DNA from: Nonomuraea soli
GTDB taxonomy: Bacteria; Actinomycetota; Actinomycetes; Streptosporangiales; Streptosporangiaceae
Assembly (NCBI RefSeq): GCF_013761175.1
Contig: NZ_JACDUR010000004.1
Span: forward strand, 496,001-560,000
Length of the DNA: 64,000 bases
Direction of reading: 5' to 3'
Shown one piece after another: positions 34,031 through 42,545 of this stretch (its first letter is position 1; the number at the start of each line of letters is the position of its first letter). A model generated the notes under the pieces. The model was not told the DNA's origin, did no database searches, and saw nothing but the letters and a program-made list of their open reading frames with translations. A program made the translations under genes and the position numbers.

Positions 34031-35427
34031 GCACGTGGATGGGCGTCGACCTGGGCACCCAGAGTGTGCGCGCGCTCCTGGTGACCGCCGACGGCGAGGT
34101 GGTGGGGATGGGGTCGCGGCCCCTGACCGGCCACCGCGACGGCCCGCGTCACGAGCAGGACCCCGAGCAGTGGTGGAACGCGGTCGCGCTGGCGTGCAGG
34201 CAGGCCGCCGCAGGCAGGAGCGACATCGAGGGCGTCGCGGTCGACGCCACCTCGGGGACGGTGCTGCTGACCGATGACGACGGCCGTCCCCTCAGCCCTG
34301 CGCTGATGTACGACGACACACGGGCCGCGGCCGAGGTGGAGGCGATCAACGACAGGGGCGCCGCCGTCTGGGCCGAGCTCGGCTACCGGCGCATGCAGGC
34401 CTCCTGGGCACTGCCCAAGGCGCACTGGCTGCTCAGGCACCACGGCCATGGCCGGGTCACGCACCAGAGCGACTTCGTCAACCGTCGGCTGACCGGTCAC
34501 GAGGTGGCCACCGACCTGAGCAACGCGCTCAAGACGGGCGCGCACCTGATCGGGGAACGCTGGCCGTACGAAGCCCTCGGCCTGCCCGACGACGTGCTGC
34601 CGGATCTCGTGCGCTCCGGCACGCCGCTCGGTGTGGTCTGCGAGCGGGCGGCCGAGGCCACCGGCATCCCCGCGGGCACGCCGGTGATCGCCGGCATGAC
34701 CGACGGCTGCGCCGCCCAGCTCGGCGCGGGCGGCATCGAGCCGGGCAGCTGGAACTCCGTGCTGGGCACCACGCTGGTGATCAAGGGCGTCACGCGCGAC
34801 CTGCTGCACGACCCCCTGGGCGCCGTCTACTCCCACCGCTCGCCCACGGGCGCGTGGCTGCCCGGCGGCGCCTCCAGCACCGGTTCCGGAGTGATCGCCC
34901 GGGACTTCGCCGACCCCGACCGGCTTTCGGGTGCGGTGGCCTTCACCGACGTGCTGGCCTATCCGCTCCTCGGCACGGGGGAACGCTTCCCCTTCGTGGC
35001 CCAGGAGGCGGAGGCCTTCATGATCGGCGAGCCGCGAGACGAGGCCGAGCATTTCGCCGCCGTGCTGCAGGGTGTCGGGTTCGTGGAACGGCTCTGCTTC
35101 GACTACCTGGACCTGCTCGGCGCCCCCGACGGCGGGCGGCTCACGCTGACCGGCGGCGCCGCCCGCAACCATTACTGGTGCCGGCTGCGTGCCGACATCC
35201 TGGACCGCCCCGTCACCCTCCTGGAGAACGCGGAACCGGCCCTCGGCATGGCGATCCTGGCCGCGGGGGAGCACGGCGGCACGATGGTCAGGGTCAGGCA
35301 GACCCTCGACCCCACGGGTGCGGGACGGTTCGACGAGCCCTACCTGCGCCTGGTCGAAGCGCTGCACGAACGCGGCTGGCTGCCCGCAGCGCTCGCCGCG
35401 CACGCCGAAGAGAGGACATCACGATGA
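34027..35427 (+). CDS. FGGY-family carbohydrate kinase 2
   Basis: 466 aa. Begins MGVDLGTQSVRALLV; middle VIAGMTDGCAAQLGAGG and SVLGTTLVIKG; C-terminal signature TLTGGAARNHYWCRLRADIL. It differs enough from kinase 1 to suggest a different substrate, so the operon may handle two compounds or two steps. GTG overlaps the previous stop; its own stop overlaps the phosphatase ATG. Confidence 0.92.
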   Translation: MSTWMGVDLGTQSVRALLVTADGEVVGMGSRPLTGHRDGPRHEQDPEQWWNAVALACRQAAAGRSDIEGVAVDATSGTVLLTDDDGRPLSPALMYDDTRAAAEVEAINDRGAAVWAELGYRRMQASWALPKAHWLLRHHGHGRVTHQSDFVNRRLTGHEVATDLSNALKTGAHLIGERWPYEALGLPDDVLPDLVRSGTPLGVVCERAAEATGIPAGTPVIAGMTDGCAAQLGAGGIEPGSWNSVLGTTLVIKGVTRDLLHDPLGAVYSHRSPTGAWLPGGASSTGSGVIARDFADPDRLSGAVAFTDVLAYPLLGTGERFPFVAQEAEAFMIGEPRDEAEHFAAVLQGVGFVERLCFDYLDLLGAPDGGRLTLTGGAARNHYWCRLRADILDRPVTLLENAEPALGMAILAAGEHGGTMVRVRQTLDPTGAGRFDEPYLRLVEALHERGWLPAALAAHAEERTSR

Positions 35428-36029
35428 CCCGCCTCGTCCTGGTCCGCCACGGTGAGACGGTCTGGCACGCGGAGAACCGCTACGCCGGCGTCAGCGACGT
35501 CGGCCTGACCGAACGAGGCCACCGGCAGGCGGAACGGCTGGCCGAGTGGGCGGGCTCCGCGGGCCTGGCCGCCGTCTGGAGCTCCACGCTGTCGCGGGCC
35601 AGTCTCACCGCCGAGCGCAGCACCACCAGGCTCGGCCTGCCGCTCGGCGTCGACGAGCGCCTGCGCGAACTCGACTTCGGCCAAGGCGAGGGTCTGACCA
35701 GGCAGGAGATGGCCGGGCGTTTCCCCGAGGCGCTGGAGGCGTTCAAGGCCGATCCGGTCGCCCACCACCTGCCAGGCGGCGAGGACCCGGTCAGGGCCGC
35801 GGAACGGTTCGCCGGATGCCTGGCCGGCATCGCCGCCGCGCACGAGGGCGAGCGGGTCCTGGTCGTGGCGCACACCACGGCGATCCGTCTCACGTTGTGC
35901 CGCCTGATCGGGCTGCCGCTGCGCGAATACCGGCGGGTCTTCCCCTCCCTGCGCAACTGCGCGCTGACCGAGATCGAGCTGGACGGCCCGCGAGCCGCCG
36001 TCCTGGAGTACAACGGAGCCCTCGCATGA
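35424..36029 (+). CDS. Histidine phosphatase family protein (phosphoglycerate-mutase-like)
   Basis: 201 aa. Catalytic LVRHGETVW (His near residue 9) and second His in VVAHTTAIR near residue 150, plus ELDFGQGEG. It could dephosphorylate a sugar-phosphate intermediate made by the two kinases, or act as a mutase. Overlaps both neighbours by 4 bp (ATGA), so it is an integral operon member. Confidence 0.92.
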   Translation: MTRLVLVRHGETVWHAENRYAGVSDVGLTERGHRQAERLAEWAGSAGLAAVWSSTLSRASLTAERSTTRLGLPLGVDERLRELDFGQGEGLTRQEMAGRFPEALEAFKADPVAHHLPGGEDPVRAAERFAGCLAGIAAAHEGERVLVVAHTTAIRLTLCRLIGLPLREYRRVFPSLRNCALTEIELDGPRAAVLEYNGALA

Positions 36030-37012
36030 GACTGCTGGCCGCAGGCGACCACTTCGTCCTCAACAGCCTGTTCAGGCAGGAGCTGCGGGGCTACGACCTG
36101 GAGATCGGCGAGCTGACCCTGCCCTGGCCGGTGGAGCCGTTCGGCCCGGTCGCCGAGGTCGGCGAGGCCTCCGGCACCGAGGAGCAGCTGATCGAGGCGC
36201 TGCGCGGGGCGGAGATCTGCGTGACCCAGATGGCCCCGCTGACCGAGCGGGTCCTGGACGCGAGCCCTGACCTGAGGCTCTTCTGCGTCGGCCGCGGCGG
36301 CCCGGTCAACGCCAACCTGCGGGCGGCGGCCGAGCGCGGCGTCCGGGTGACCTTCGCGCCGGGACGCAACGCCACCGCGACGGCCGAGCACACCGTGGCC
36401 ATGATCCTGGCCGCGATCCGCCGCATCCCGCAGACCCACGCCGAGCTGCGGCAGGGCGTCTGGCGCAGCGACTACTACCGCTTCGACGCCGTCGGTCCCG
36501 AGCTGGAGGGCGGCACGGCCGGCGTGGTCGGTTACGGCGCGATCGGCCGCAAGGTGGCGCGGATCCTGGAGGGCTTCGGGGCCGCCGTGCTGGTCCACGA
36601 CCCCTACGTGCCCGAGCGCAGCGTCCCGCTCGACGAGTTGCTCGCCAGGAGCGGCGTCGTCACCCTGCACGCCCGCGCCACGCCCGGCAATGCCGGCATG
36701 ATCGGCGCGCGGGAGCTGGACCTCATGCCCGCCGGCTCGGTGCTGGTCAACTGCGCACGCGGCAGCCTGGTCGACTACGACGCGGTCTGCGACGCGCTGG
36801 AGCGGGGCCACCTGTTCGCGGCCGCCTTCGACGTCTTCCCCGAGGAGCCCCTTCCGGCGGGTTCCCGCCTGCTGACCACCGAGGGGGTCGTCATGACCCC
36901 GCACCTGGCGGGGGCGAGCAGGCAGACCGCGCAGAAGGCCGCCCGCATCGTCGCCGCCGAGGTGGGCCGCTACCTGCGCGGCGAGCCCCTCCTGCACCTG
37001 GCGAACGGGTGA
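36026..37012 (+). CDS. D-isomer-specific 2-hydroxyacid dehydrogenase
   Basis: 328 aa. NAD-binding GVVGYGAIGRKVA; catalytic Arg in VNCARGSLVDYDA, Glu in FDVFPEEPLP and His in MTPHLAGAS, all intact. It would oxidise or reduce a 2-hydroxyacid, perhaps a phosphorylated one as in phosphoglycerate or erythronate dehydrogenases. Last gene of the operon that starts at 32633. Confidence 0.92.
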   Translation: MRLLAAGDHFVLNSLFRQELRGYDLEIGELTLPWPVEPFGPVAEVGEASGTEEQLIEALRGAEICVTQMAPLTERVLDASPDLRLFCVGRGGPVNANLRAAAERGVRVTFAPGRNATATAEHTVAMILAAIRRIPQTHAELRQGVWRSDYYRFDAVGPELEGGTAGVVGYGAIGRKVARILEGFGAAVLVHDPYVPERSVPLDELLARSGVVTLHARATPGNAGMIGARELDLMPAGSVLVNCARGSLVDYDAVCDALERGHLFAAAFDVFPEEPLPAGSRLLTTEGVVMTPHLAGASRQTAQKAARIVAAEVGRYLRGEPLLHLANG

Positions 37013-37015
37013 AGG

Positions 37016-37666
37016 TCAGGCGGCTCCCACGATCCGCAGCGCGAAATCGGCGTAGGTCTCGGCGATCTGCTCGGGGGAGTACGGCACGCCGGAGCCGTAC
37101 CAGTTGGCCACGCGCATGCCCATGCCGCTGATCGCGGTCACCGCCAGGAAGGCGTCCGGCACGTCGAACACCTCCTCGCTGATGCCCTCGTTGATGATGT
37201 CCATGAGCAGCTGCCGCCCGTCGGCGCGCAGCAACATCGCGGGAGCGGCCATCTCGGGCGACAGCGCGTGCAGCTCGTTGTTGGAGACGACGGCCAGCAG
37301 CGGGTATTCGGCGTGGGCCAGGACGTGCTCGCGTACCACGGTGCGCAGCCGCTCGACGGAGTCGCGCCCCTGCGCGCCGACCAGGCGGGCGTGGTGCGCC
37401 TCGTGGCCGATGCGCACGAGCTCGGCCAGGACGTGCTCCTTGCTGGGGTAGTGCGCGTAGAGGGTGGCGGAGCGGATCTGGCAGGCGTGCGCGAGGTCGC
37501 GGATCGAGGTGCCGTGGAAGCCCTGCTCGGCGAAGAGCAGCAGGGCTTCGCGCAGGATCCTGCCGGAGGTGCCCTCCAGCAGGACGCTCGGCGGCAGCCG
37601 CACGTCGGAGGTGCCGACCCGGCGCTGGTCGAGGTCGGGCAGGGCTGCCGATCGATCGATAGTCAC
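37016..37666 (-). CDS. TetR-family transcriptional regulator
   Basis: 216 aa. HTH at about residues 33-75 (ILREALLLFAEQGFHGTSIRDLAHACQIRSATLYAHYPSKE, read in parts) and a helical C-terminal ligand domain. It lies 4 nt after the MFS gene stop and is therefore in one operon with it. A half-perfect CGATCGATCGAT palindrome lies in its own first codons (37648-37661); perfect copies precede the MFS and carboxylesterase genes, so this is the likely repressor of that set. Confidence 0.92.
   Translation of the reverse strand: MTIDRSAALPDLDQRRVGTSDVRLPPSVLLEGTSGRILREALLLFAEQGFHGTSIRDLAHACQIRSATLYAHYPSKEHVLAELVRIGHEAHHARLVGAQGRDSVERLRTVVREHVLAHAEYPLLAVVSNNELHALSPEMAAPAMLLRADGRQLLMDIINEGISEEVFDVPDAFLAVTAISGMGMRVANWYGSGVPYSPEQIAETYADFALRIVGAA
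37648..37661. promoter_or_regulatory. Imperfect TetR operator-like site in the tetR gene start
   Basis: CCGATCGATCGATA, one half of the palindrome seen at 38964, located in codons 2-6 of the TetR gene. It may give weak local autorepression or be chance, since codons for I-D-R-S produce it. Confidence 0.35.
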
Positions 37667-37670
37667 AGGC

Positions 37671-38942
37671 TCATTCTGCCGTGATGTCGGCCTGGTTCGT
37701 CTCGGGCAGGGCCAGGGCGCAGGCCAGCGAGACGAGCATGGACAGCGCCACGTACGCGGCCACGCTCCAGGCGCCCAGCGAGGCGAGCAGGGCGGTGGCG
37801 ATGAGCGGGGCCAGGCCGCCGCCGAGGACGGCGCCGATCTGGCCGGCCAGGGAGGCGCCGCTGAAGCGCACGGAGGTGGGGAACTGCTCGGCGATGAAGG
37901 TGATCAGCGGTGAGTACATGATCGTGACGAAGCCGAACGCGAGCGCGTAGGCCAGGTAGATCACCGTGGTGTCGCCGGTGTCGAGCAGGCGGAAGAAGGC
38001 GAAGCTGTAGAGCGCGACGAGGGCGGAGCCGAGGGCGACCATCGGGCGGCGCCCGAAGCGGTCGGAGAGCTTGCCGCACAGCGGGCCGAAGACGATGACG
38101 ACCAGCGAGCCGACGGCCACGGCGACCAGCGGCACCTGCGCGGGCAGCTTGAGCGTGGCGGTCATGTAGGAGCCCGCGAAGACGAGCAGCACGTAGAAGA
38201 CCACGTAGAAGCCGAATCCGGTGCCCACGCCGAGCAGCAGCGGGCGGGTGTGGCGGCGGAAGACCTCCATGACGGGCATGGCGTGCCTGGTCCTGGTCTC
38301 GGAGAAGGCGGGGCTCTCCGGGGCCTTGGCGCGGATGACCAGGCCGACGACGACCAGGACCGCCGACAGCAGGAACGGGATGCGCCAGCCGTACGACAGG
38401 AAGTCGGCCTTGTCCATGCCGGCCACGACCATGATGGCGATGGTGGCCAGCAGCAGGCCGGCTGGTCCGGCGGCGGGGATGAAGCTGCCGACGTATCCGC
38501 GGCGGTGGCGCGGGGCGAACTCGGTGGTCATCAGGACCGCGCCGGTCACCTCGCCGCCGTAGGAGAAGCCCTGGACGACCCGGAGCACGATCAGCAGGAT
38601 CGGGGCCCAGATGCCGATGCCGGCGTAGGTGGGCAGCAGGCCCATGGCGGTGGTGGCCAGGCCGGCGACCAGGAGGGTCATGACGAGCATGGATTTGCGT
38701 CCGACGCGGTCGCCGTAGTGTCCGGCGACGATGGCGCCGATCGGGCGGGCCACGAAGCCGATCGCGAACCCGGCGAAGGCCACCAGGGTGCCCACGGTCG
38801 GGTCGCTGCTGGGGAAGAAGAGGGTGTTGAAGACCAGGGCGGTCATGAAGCCGTAGAGCAGGAAGTCGTACTGCTCGATGACGGTGCCGACGAAGCTGCC
38901 GACGGTCACCCGCAGCAGGGGGCTCTTGGTTTCGACGGGCAT
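37671..38942 (-). CDS. MFS transporter, metabolite:H+ symporter type
   Basis: 423 aa with about 12 membrane segments. YDFLLYGFMTALVF at TM1, GHYGDRVGRKSMLV between TM2 and TM3, LRVVQGFSYGGEVTGA at TM4 and LSDRFGRRPMVALG in the second half are typical of the metabolite:H+ symporter (MHS, ShiA/KgtP/ProP-like) family; these take up organic acids and similar solutes. GGAGG precedes the ATG. Two palindromes upstream (38964, 38996) mark it as a TetR target. Confidence 0.92.
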   Translation of the reverse strand: MPVETKSPLLRVTVGSFVGTVIEQYDFLLYGFMTALVFNTLFFPSSDPTVGTLVAFAGFAIGFVARPIGAIVAGHYGDRVGRKSMLVMTLLVAGLATTAMGLLPTYAGIGIWAPILLIVLRVVQGFSYGGEVTGAVLMTTEFAPRHRRGYVGSFIPAAGPAGLLLATIAIMVVAGMDKADFLSYGWRIPFLLSAVLVVVGLVIRAKAPESPAFSETRTRHAMPVMEVFRRHTRPLLLGVGTGFGFYVVFYVLLVFAGSYMTATLKLPAQVPLVAVAVGSLVVIVFGPLCGKLSDRFGRRPMVALGSALVALYSFAFFRLLDTGDTTVIYLAYALAFGFVTIMYSPLITFIAEQFPTSVRFSGASLAGQIGAVLGGGLAPLIATALLASLGAWSVAAYVALSMLVSLACALALPETNQADITAE

Positions 38943-38963
38943 GGGGGGTGCCTCCTTCGCGAG

Positions 38964-38979
38964 CCGATCGATCGATCGG
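38964..38979. promoter_or_regulatory. Perfect 16-bp palindrome, putative TetR operator A
   Basis: CCGATCGATCGATCGG, 21 bp upstream of the MFS start codon. The identical 16-mer occurs at 42474 before the carboxylesterase gene. Confidence 0.7.
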
Positions 38980-38995
38980 TAGGCAGGGACTCTAG

Positions 38996-39009
38996 CGATC
39001 GATCGATCG
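38996..39009. promoter_or_regulatory. 14-bp palindrome, putative TetR operator B
   Basis: CGATCGATCGATCG, centred 31 bp (about three helical turns) from operator A, so two dimers could bind on the same face of the DNA. Confidence 0.6.
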
Positions 39010-39024
39010 GCTGGGAAGGGGGTG

Positions 39025-39825
39025 TCAGGGCACGAGTGCGTTGCGGCGCACGTCGGACCAGGTGCTCGTGTCGGTGCAGATCCCGCAGTTCGGCCCGTAG
39101 AACAGGGCGCGTGCCTCCTGGTCGCCCATCAGCTGGAAGCGGAACCAGGCGGTGGTGGGCGCGGCGAACGGCCCCGGGTCACCGACGACCGTGAAGTGGT
39201 CGGCGCGCCGTACCTCGCCGTAGATCGCCGGGATGTGATCGGCGTCGTTGTAGAACGACTTGACCAGCGCGGGGAAGACGATGCTGTCGTACTGACCGGC
39301 CATCAGGAAGGCGGGCCCGTCGACGGCGTCGATGTTGGCCAGCGGACCGGGCTGGATCGGCAGGATGGTGTCGACGCGCGCGTCGTCGCCGACCACGATC
39401 GCCGCGGCGCCGCCCTGGGAGTGGCCGGAGGCGCCGATGTGCTCCAGGTCGACCTTGCCGTGGAAGATGCTCGACGGGTCGGCGTCGCGGGCGGCCAGGG
39501 CGTCGATCCCGGCGCGCATCGAGATGCCCAGGTTCGACATCGGGGTGTTGGCCGCCGAGACGATGAAGCCGTGGCTGGCCCACTGCAGCATCAGGTCGCG
39601 GTAGACGACGGGGAAGGCGAAGGTGCCGTTGCCCCAGACGATCACGGGGTGGCGGCGGGTGCTCTGGGCGATGTCGCGCGGGTAGTACAGGGTGTTGACC
39701 GCGCCGACCTCGACGGCGGTGGCGTACGGCCCGGCCGCGCCGTAGTTCGTGGCCGCGTGGGCGGGCGGGGCGGCGGTCAGCATCGTGGCGATCAGCGCTG
39801 CCACGGGCAGCAGGCGTCGGAACAT
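39025..39825 (-). CDS. Secreted alpha/beta hydrolase (lipase/cutinase/PET-hydrolase-like)
   Basis: 266 aa with a Sec signal peptide cleaved near AHA-ATNY (residue 25). Nucleophile elbow GHSQGG (Ser near residue 137), acid residue region LMAGQYDSIVFP and His in ADHFTVVGDPG. WGNGT near residue 65 may form the oxyanion hole. A C-terminal Cys pair (CGIC) may form a disulfide. The layout resembles secreted lipases/cutinase-like enzymes acting on polyesters. ATG 39825 has GGAGAGG upstream. It is divergent to the PucR-type gene and followed by the MFS operon on the same strand. Confidence 0.88.
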   Translation of the reverse strand: MFRRLLPVAALIATMLTAAPPAHAATNYGAAGPYATAVEVGAVNTLYYPRDIAQSTRRHPVIVWGNGTFAFPVVYRDLMLQWASHGFIVSAANTPMSNLGISMRAGIDALAARDADPSSIFHGKVDLEHIGASGHSQGGAAAIVVGDDARVDTILPIQPGPLANIDAVDGPAFLMAGQYDSIVFPALVKSFYNDADHIPAIYGEVRRADHFTVVGDPGPFAAPTTAWFRFQLMGDQEARALFYGPNCGICTDTSTWSDVRRNALVP

Positions 39826-39912
39826 GGACGGTCCTCTCCAGGCTGGGGGCTTGAACGCATCCTGGATAAGAGATCGGCCCGCGTCTGTCCGCACTTGGGG
39901 CAATGATTGACC

Positions 39913-41058
39913 GTGAGGTTTGGGCAATGTGACGATCCGACGGTGCCCGACCTCTACTCCCGCATGGCCCCGCGGGTCCGAGAGCTCACCGCCGAGGTGG
40001 TCGCGCGGTGCGCCGCCGAGGTGCCCTTCTACCGGGAGCTGCCGCGCGAGACGCTCGACGGCGAGGTCACGCGGTCCGTCGCCGCGGTCTTCGGCCTCCT
40101 GCTGCGCTCGCTGCGCGACCCCGGCATCCTGGGTCCCGGCGAGCTGACCCGCATCATCGAGTGGTCCGCCCGCCGGGCCGAGGAGCGGCTGCCGCTGCCC
40201 GCGGCGATGACCGCCTACCTGATCGGCGCCGAGGTCTGGTGGCGCGCCCTGTGCGCGACGGCCACGCCCGACGAGCTCGCGGACGCGGGCTCGGGGCTGC
40301 TCGGCTGCCTGCGGGCCGCGGTGCCGGCGGTGGCCCTGGCCCACGACCAGGCGGCCGAGGACGTCAGAGGCGAGGAACGCAGGGTCCGCCGTGCCCTGGT
40401 GTCGGCGCTGTTCGCCGGGCAGCCCTACCAGGCGCTCGCGGAGGCGGCGCGGATCGAGGTGGCCCCCGCCTACGACGTCGTCGTCTACGCGTTCGAGGGC
40501 GGCCCGCGGGCACGCCTGGTCCAGTCGGCCCTCGACGCGCACGCGGGCACGCTGGTGCTGGCCGACCCCGACGAGGGCGTGGCGCTGCTGCCCGATCGGG
40601 GCACGCCCGAGCTCGGCTGCCTGGCCGGACGGCTGATCGGGGACGTGGGCCCGGTGCTGCTGGCCGCCGCGCGCGCCACCGACCCCGCGGGCATCCCTGG
40701 CGCGCTGGAGGAGGCCCGGCGGGTGATGGAGATCGTCCAGCGTCTCGGGCGGCCGCCGGGGCTCTATCGTTTCGACGACGTGCTGCTGGAGTATCAACTG
40801 GCCAGGCCGGGCGCCGGACTCGACCGGCTGGCGGCCAAGCTCGACCCGCTGGCCGCGCACCCGCACCTGGTCGACACCCTGCGCGCCTTCGTCAACCGCG
40901 GCCACAACCGCCGCCAGACCTCCCTCGACCTGCACATCCACCGCAACACGCTCGACTACAGGCTGCAGCGGGTGAGCCTGCTCACCGGCCTGGACCTGGG
41001 CGTGCCCGCCCAGGCCAGGCTCCTCGAAGCGGCCCTGACCGCGCGTGACCTGCTCTAG
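39913..41058 (+). CDS. PucR/CdaR-type transcriptional regulator
   Basis: 381 aa. Helical N-terminal sensor, then a GGDEF-like middle segment, and the C-terminal PucR HTH (LRAFVNRGHNRRQTSLDLHIHRNTLDYRLQRV, read in parts). Such regulators activate divergent catabolic genes, here perhaps the secreted hydrolase. GTG 39913 is preferred; TTG 39907 is possible. The stop codon overlaps that of the convergent carboxylesterase gene by 4 bp. Confidence 0.9.
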   Translation: MRFGQCDDPTVPDLYSRMAPRVRELTAEVVARCAAEVPFYRELPRETLDGEVTRSVAAVFGLLLRSLRDPGILGPGELTRIIEWSARRAEERLPLPAAMTAYLIGAEVWWRALCATATPDELADAGSGLLGCLRAAVPAVALAHDQAAEDVRGEERRVRRALVSALFAGQPYQALAEAARIEVAPAYDVVVYAFEGGPRARLVQSALDAHAGTLVLADPDEGVALLPDRGTPELGCLAGRLIGDVGPVLLAAARATDPAGIPGALEEARRVMEIVQRLGRPPGLYRFDDVLLEYQLARPGAGLDRLAAKLDPLAAHPHLVDTLRAFVNRGHNRRQTSLDLHIHRNTLDYRLQRVSLLTGLDLGVPAQARLLEAALTARDLL

Positions 41059-42461
41059 ATCCAGGCCTTCAGCTCCTCGTCGCGTGGTGCGTGGACGATC
41101 CCGGACTCGGGCGCGTCGAACACCATGACCGGCCGCGAGGCGTCCCAGGCCGGCCAGCCCGGATCGCCGCCCGATGCGAACGCGATCCAGGCCCGGTGCA
41201 TCGTGTCGGCGAGCGGCTGCGGTGCTTCGGGGCCGGTGAGCTCCCGCGCCGCCGCCAGGTTGTCGAAGACGAAGCCGATCTCCAGGGCGTGGCAGGCCCC
41301 CAGATCGCGCTCGGGCGAGCGCCAGGCGAACTCGTAGACGAAGCTCCTGCCCCGGTGGGAGTCGGCCAGCCTGTTGATCGGCCCGCGCAGCAGCATGTCG
41401 GTGGCGATCTCGCCGAGGATCTCGCCCGGCGGGGCGCCCGGCCTGCTGGAGCGGTAGAGCCCGGCCGCCCGCCACGGGATGCGGAACTTGAGCATGGCCA
41501 GCCGCAGCACCAGCGGGCTGATGCGGTGCACCGCCCCGGTCGGCACCAGCCACAGCCGGTACTCCTCCCGGTTGGCCCCGACCAGCAGGTCCACGTCGGC
41601 CGGCAGCGCGCCGTCGGGCACCACGACGTCGCCGTCGGTCACGATGTGGAAGCCGGGACCGCCGGTGATCGGATTGCCCTTGGAGGTGGCGGTGACCTGG
41701 GCGTCGAGCAGGCTCGACGGATCGACGTCGGCGAAGGCCGCGGCCCTGGGCGGCACCCCGAGCGCGCGCGCCATCACTTTGACGATCTTGGCGCCCTCCT
41801 TGCGCGAGACGGTGTGCGGCGGGCCGCTCTGCATCGCGGCCCGGTGGAACAGGCCGCGCGCGTGCGGGCTGGTCAGCAGGGCGGCGATGCAGATGGCCCC
41901 GGCCGACTCGCCGAAGACCGTCACGTTGCCGGGGTCGCCGCCGAAGGCCGCGATGTTGTCACGCACCCACCGCAGAGCCTCCAGCTGGTCGAGCAGGCCG
42001 CGGTTGTCGGGGGCGTCGGGGAAGACGCCGAAGCCCTCGACGCCGAGCCGGTAGTTGACCGAGACCAGCACGACCCCGTCGCGGGCGAAGGCGGCGCCGT
42101 CGTAGAGGGGGATCGTGTTGGAGCCGTTGCGCAACGATCCGCCGTGGATCCACACCATCACGGGCAGGCTCAGACCCGGCGCGGGGGAGGGCGTCCAGAC
42201 GTTGACGTTGAGGCAGTCGTCCCCGGCCACGTCCGGATCGGGAAGGATCTCGTCCAGCGGCGGCCGGTAGGGCCGTTTCGGCGCCGTCGCCCCGAAGGAG
42301 AGGCAGTCCCGCACCCCGTCCCAGGGGGTGACCGGCTGCGGAGCGAGGAATCGCCGGGCCCCGAAGGGCGGGGCGGCGTAGGGCACGCCGAGGAAGGCGG
42401 CGACCCCGTCCTGGATGCGCCCCCGGATCTTGCCGTGCCGGGTGACCGCGATGGTGTCCAT
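41055..42461 (-). CDS. Carboxylesterase type B
   Basis: 468 aa. Oxyanion hole MVWIHGGSL, nucleophile elbow VFGESAGAICIAAL (Ser near residue 190), and a late C-terminal domain with HALEIGFVFDNL carrying the likely His. No signal peptide, so probably cytoplasmic: it could hydrolyse esters imported by the MFS transporter. A perfect CGATCGATCG palindrome lies 12 bp before its start, linking it to the TetR gene at 37016. Confidence 0.92.
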   Translation of the reverse strand: MDTIAVTRHGKIRGRIQDGVAAFLGVPYAAPPFGARRFLAPQPVTPWDGVRDCLSFGATAPKRPYRPPLDEILPDPDVAGDDCLNVNVWTPSPAPGLSLPVMVWIHGGSLRNGSNTIPLYDGAAFARDGVVLVSVNYRLGVEGFGVFPDAPDNRGLLDQLEALRWVRDNIAAFGGDPGNVTVFGESAGAICIAALLTSPHARGLFHRAAMQSGPPHTVSRKEGAKIVKVMARALGVPPRAAAFADVDPSSLLDAQVTATSKGNPITGGPGFHIVTDGDVVVPDGALPADVDLLVGANREEYRLWLVPTGAVHRISPLVLRLAMLKFRIPWRAAGLYRSSRPGAPPGEILGEIATDMLLRGPINRLADSHRGRSFVYEFAWRSPERDLGACHALEIGFVFDNLAAARELTGPEAPQPLADTMHRAWIAFASGGDPGWPAWDASRPVMVFDAPESGIVHAPRDEELKAWI

Positions 42462-42473
42462 GCATGGATCCTA

Positions 42474-42489
42474 CCGATCGATCGATCGG
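42474..42489. promoter_or_regulatory. Perfect 16-bp palindrome, putative TetR operator C
   Basis: CCGATCGATCGATCGG, identical to operator A and placed 12 bp upstream of the carboxylesterase start, about 5 kb from the TetR gene. Confidence 0.7.
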
Positions 42490-42545
42490 CAACAAGGCTC
42501 TGCTCTAGTGTCAACCTCGTCGGCCGCCGAAGGAGTGTGCACGGT

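Noticed and set aside
32872..35427. 851-aa open frame joining kinase 1 sequence to kinase 2
   Set aside because: The first part is out of frame with kinase 1 and low-complexity; kinase 2 starts at GTG 34027 with a GTGA overlap.
37648..37661. Full TetR operator inside the tetR gene
   Set aside because: Only one half is perfect and it falls in codons; kept as a low-confidence site, not counted as a confirmed operator.
38250..39194. 314-aa plus-strand frame over the MFS gene
   Set aside because: Composition is low-complexity Gly/Asp/His; the MFS protein on the minus strand is clear.
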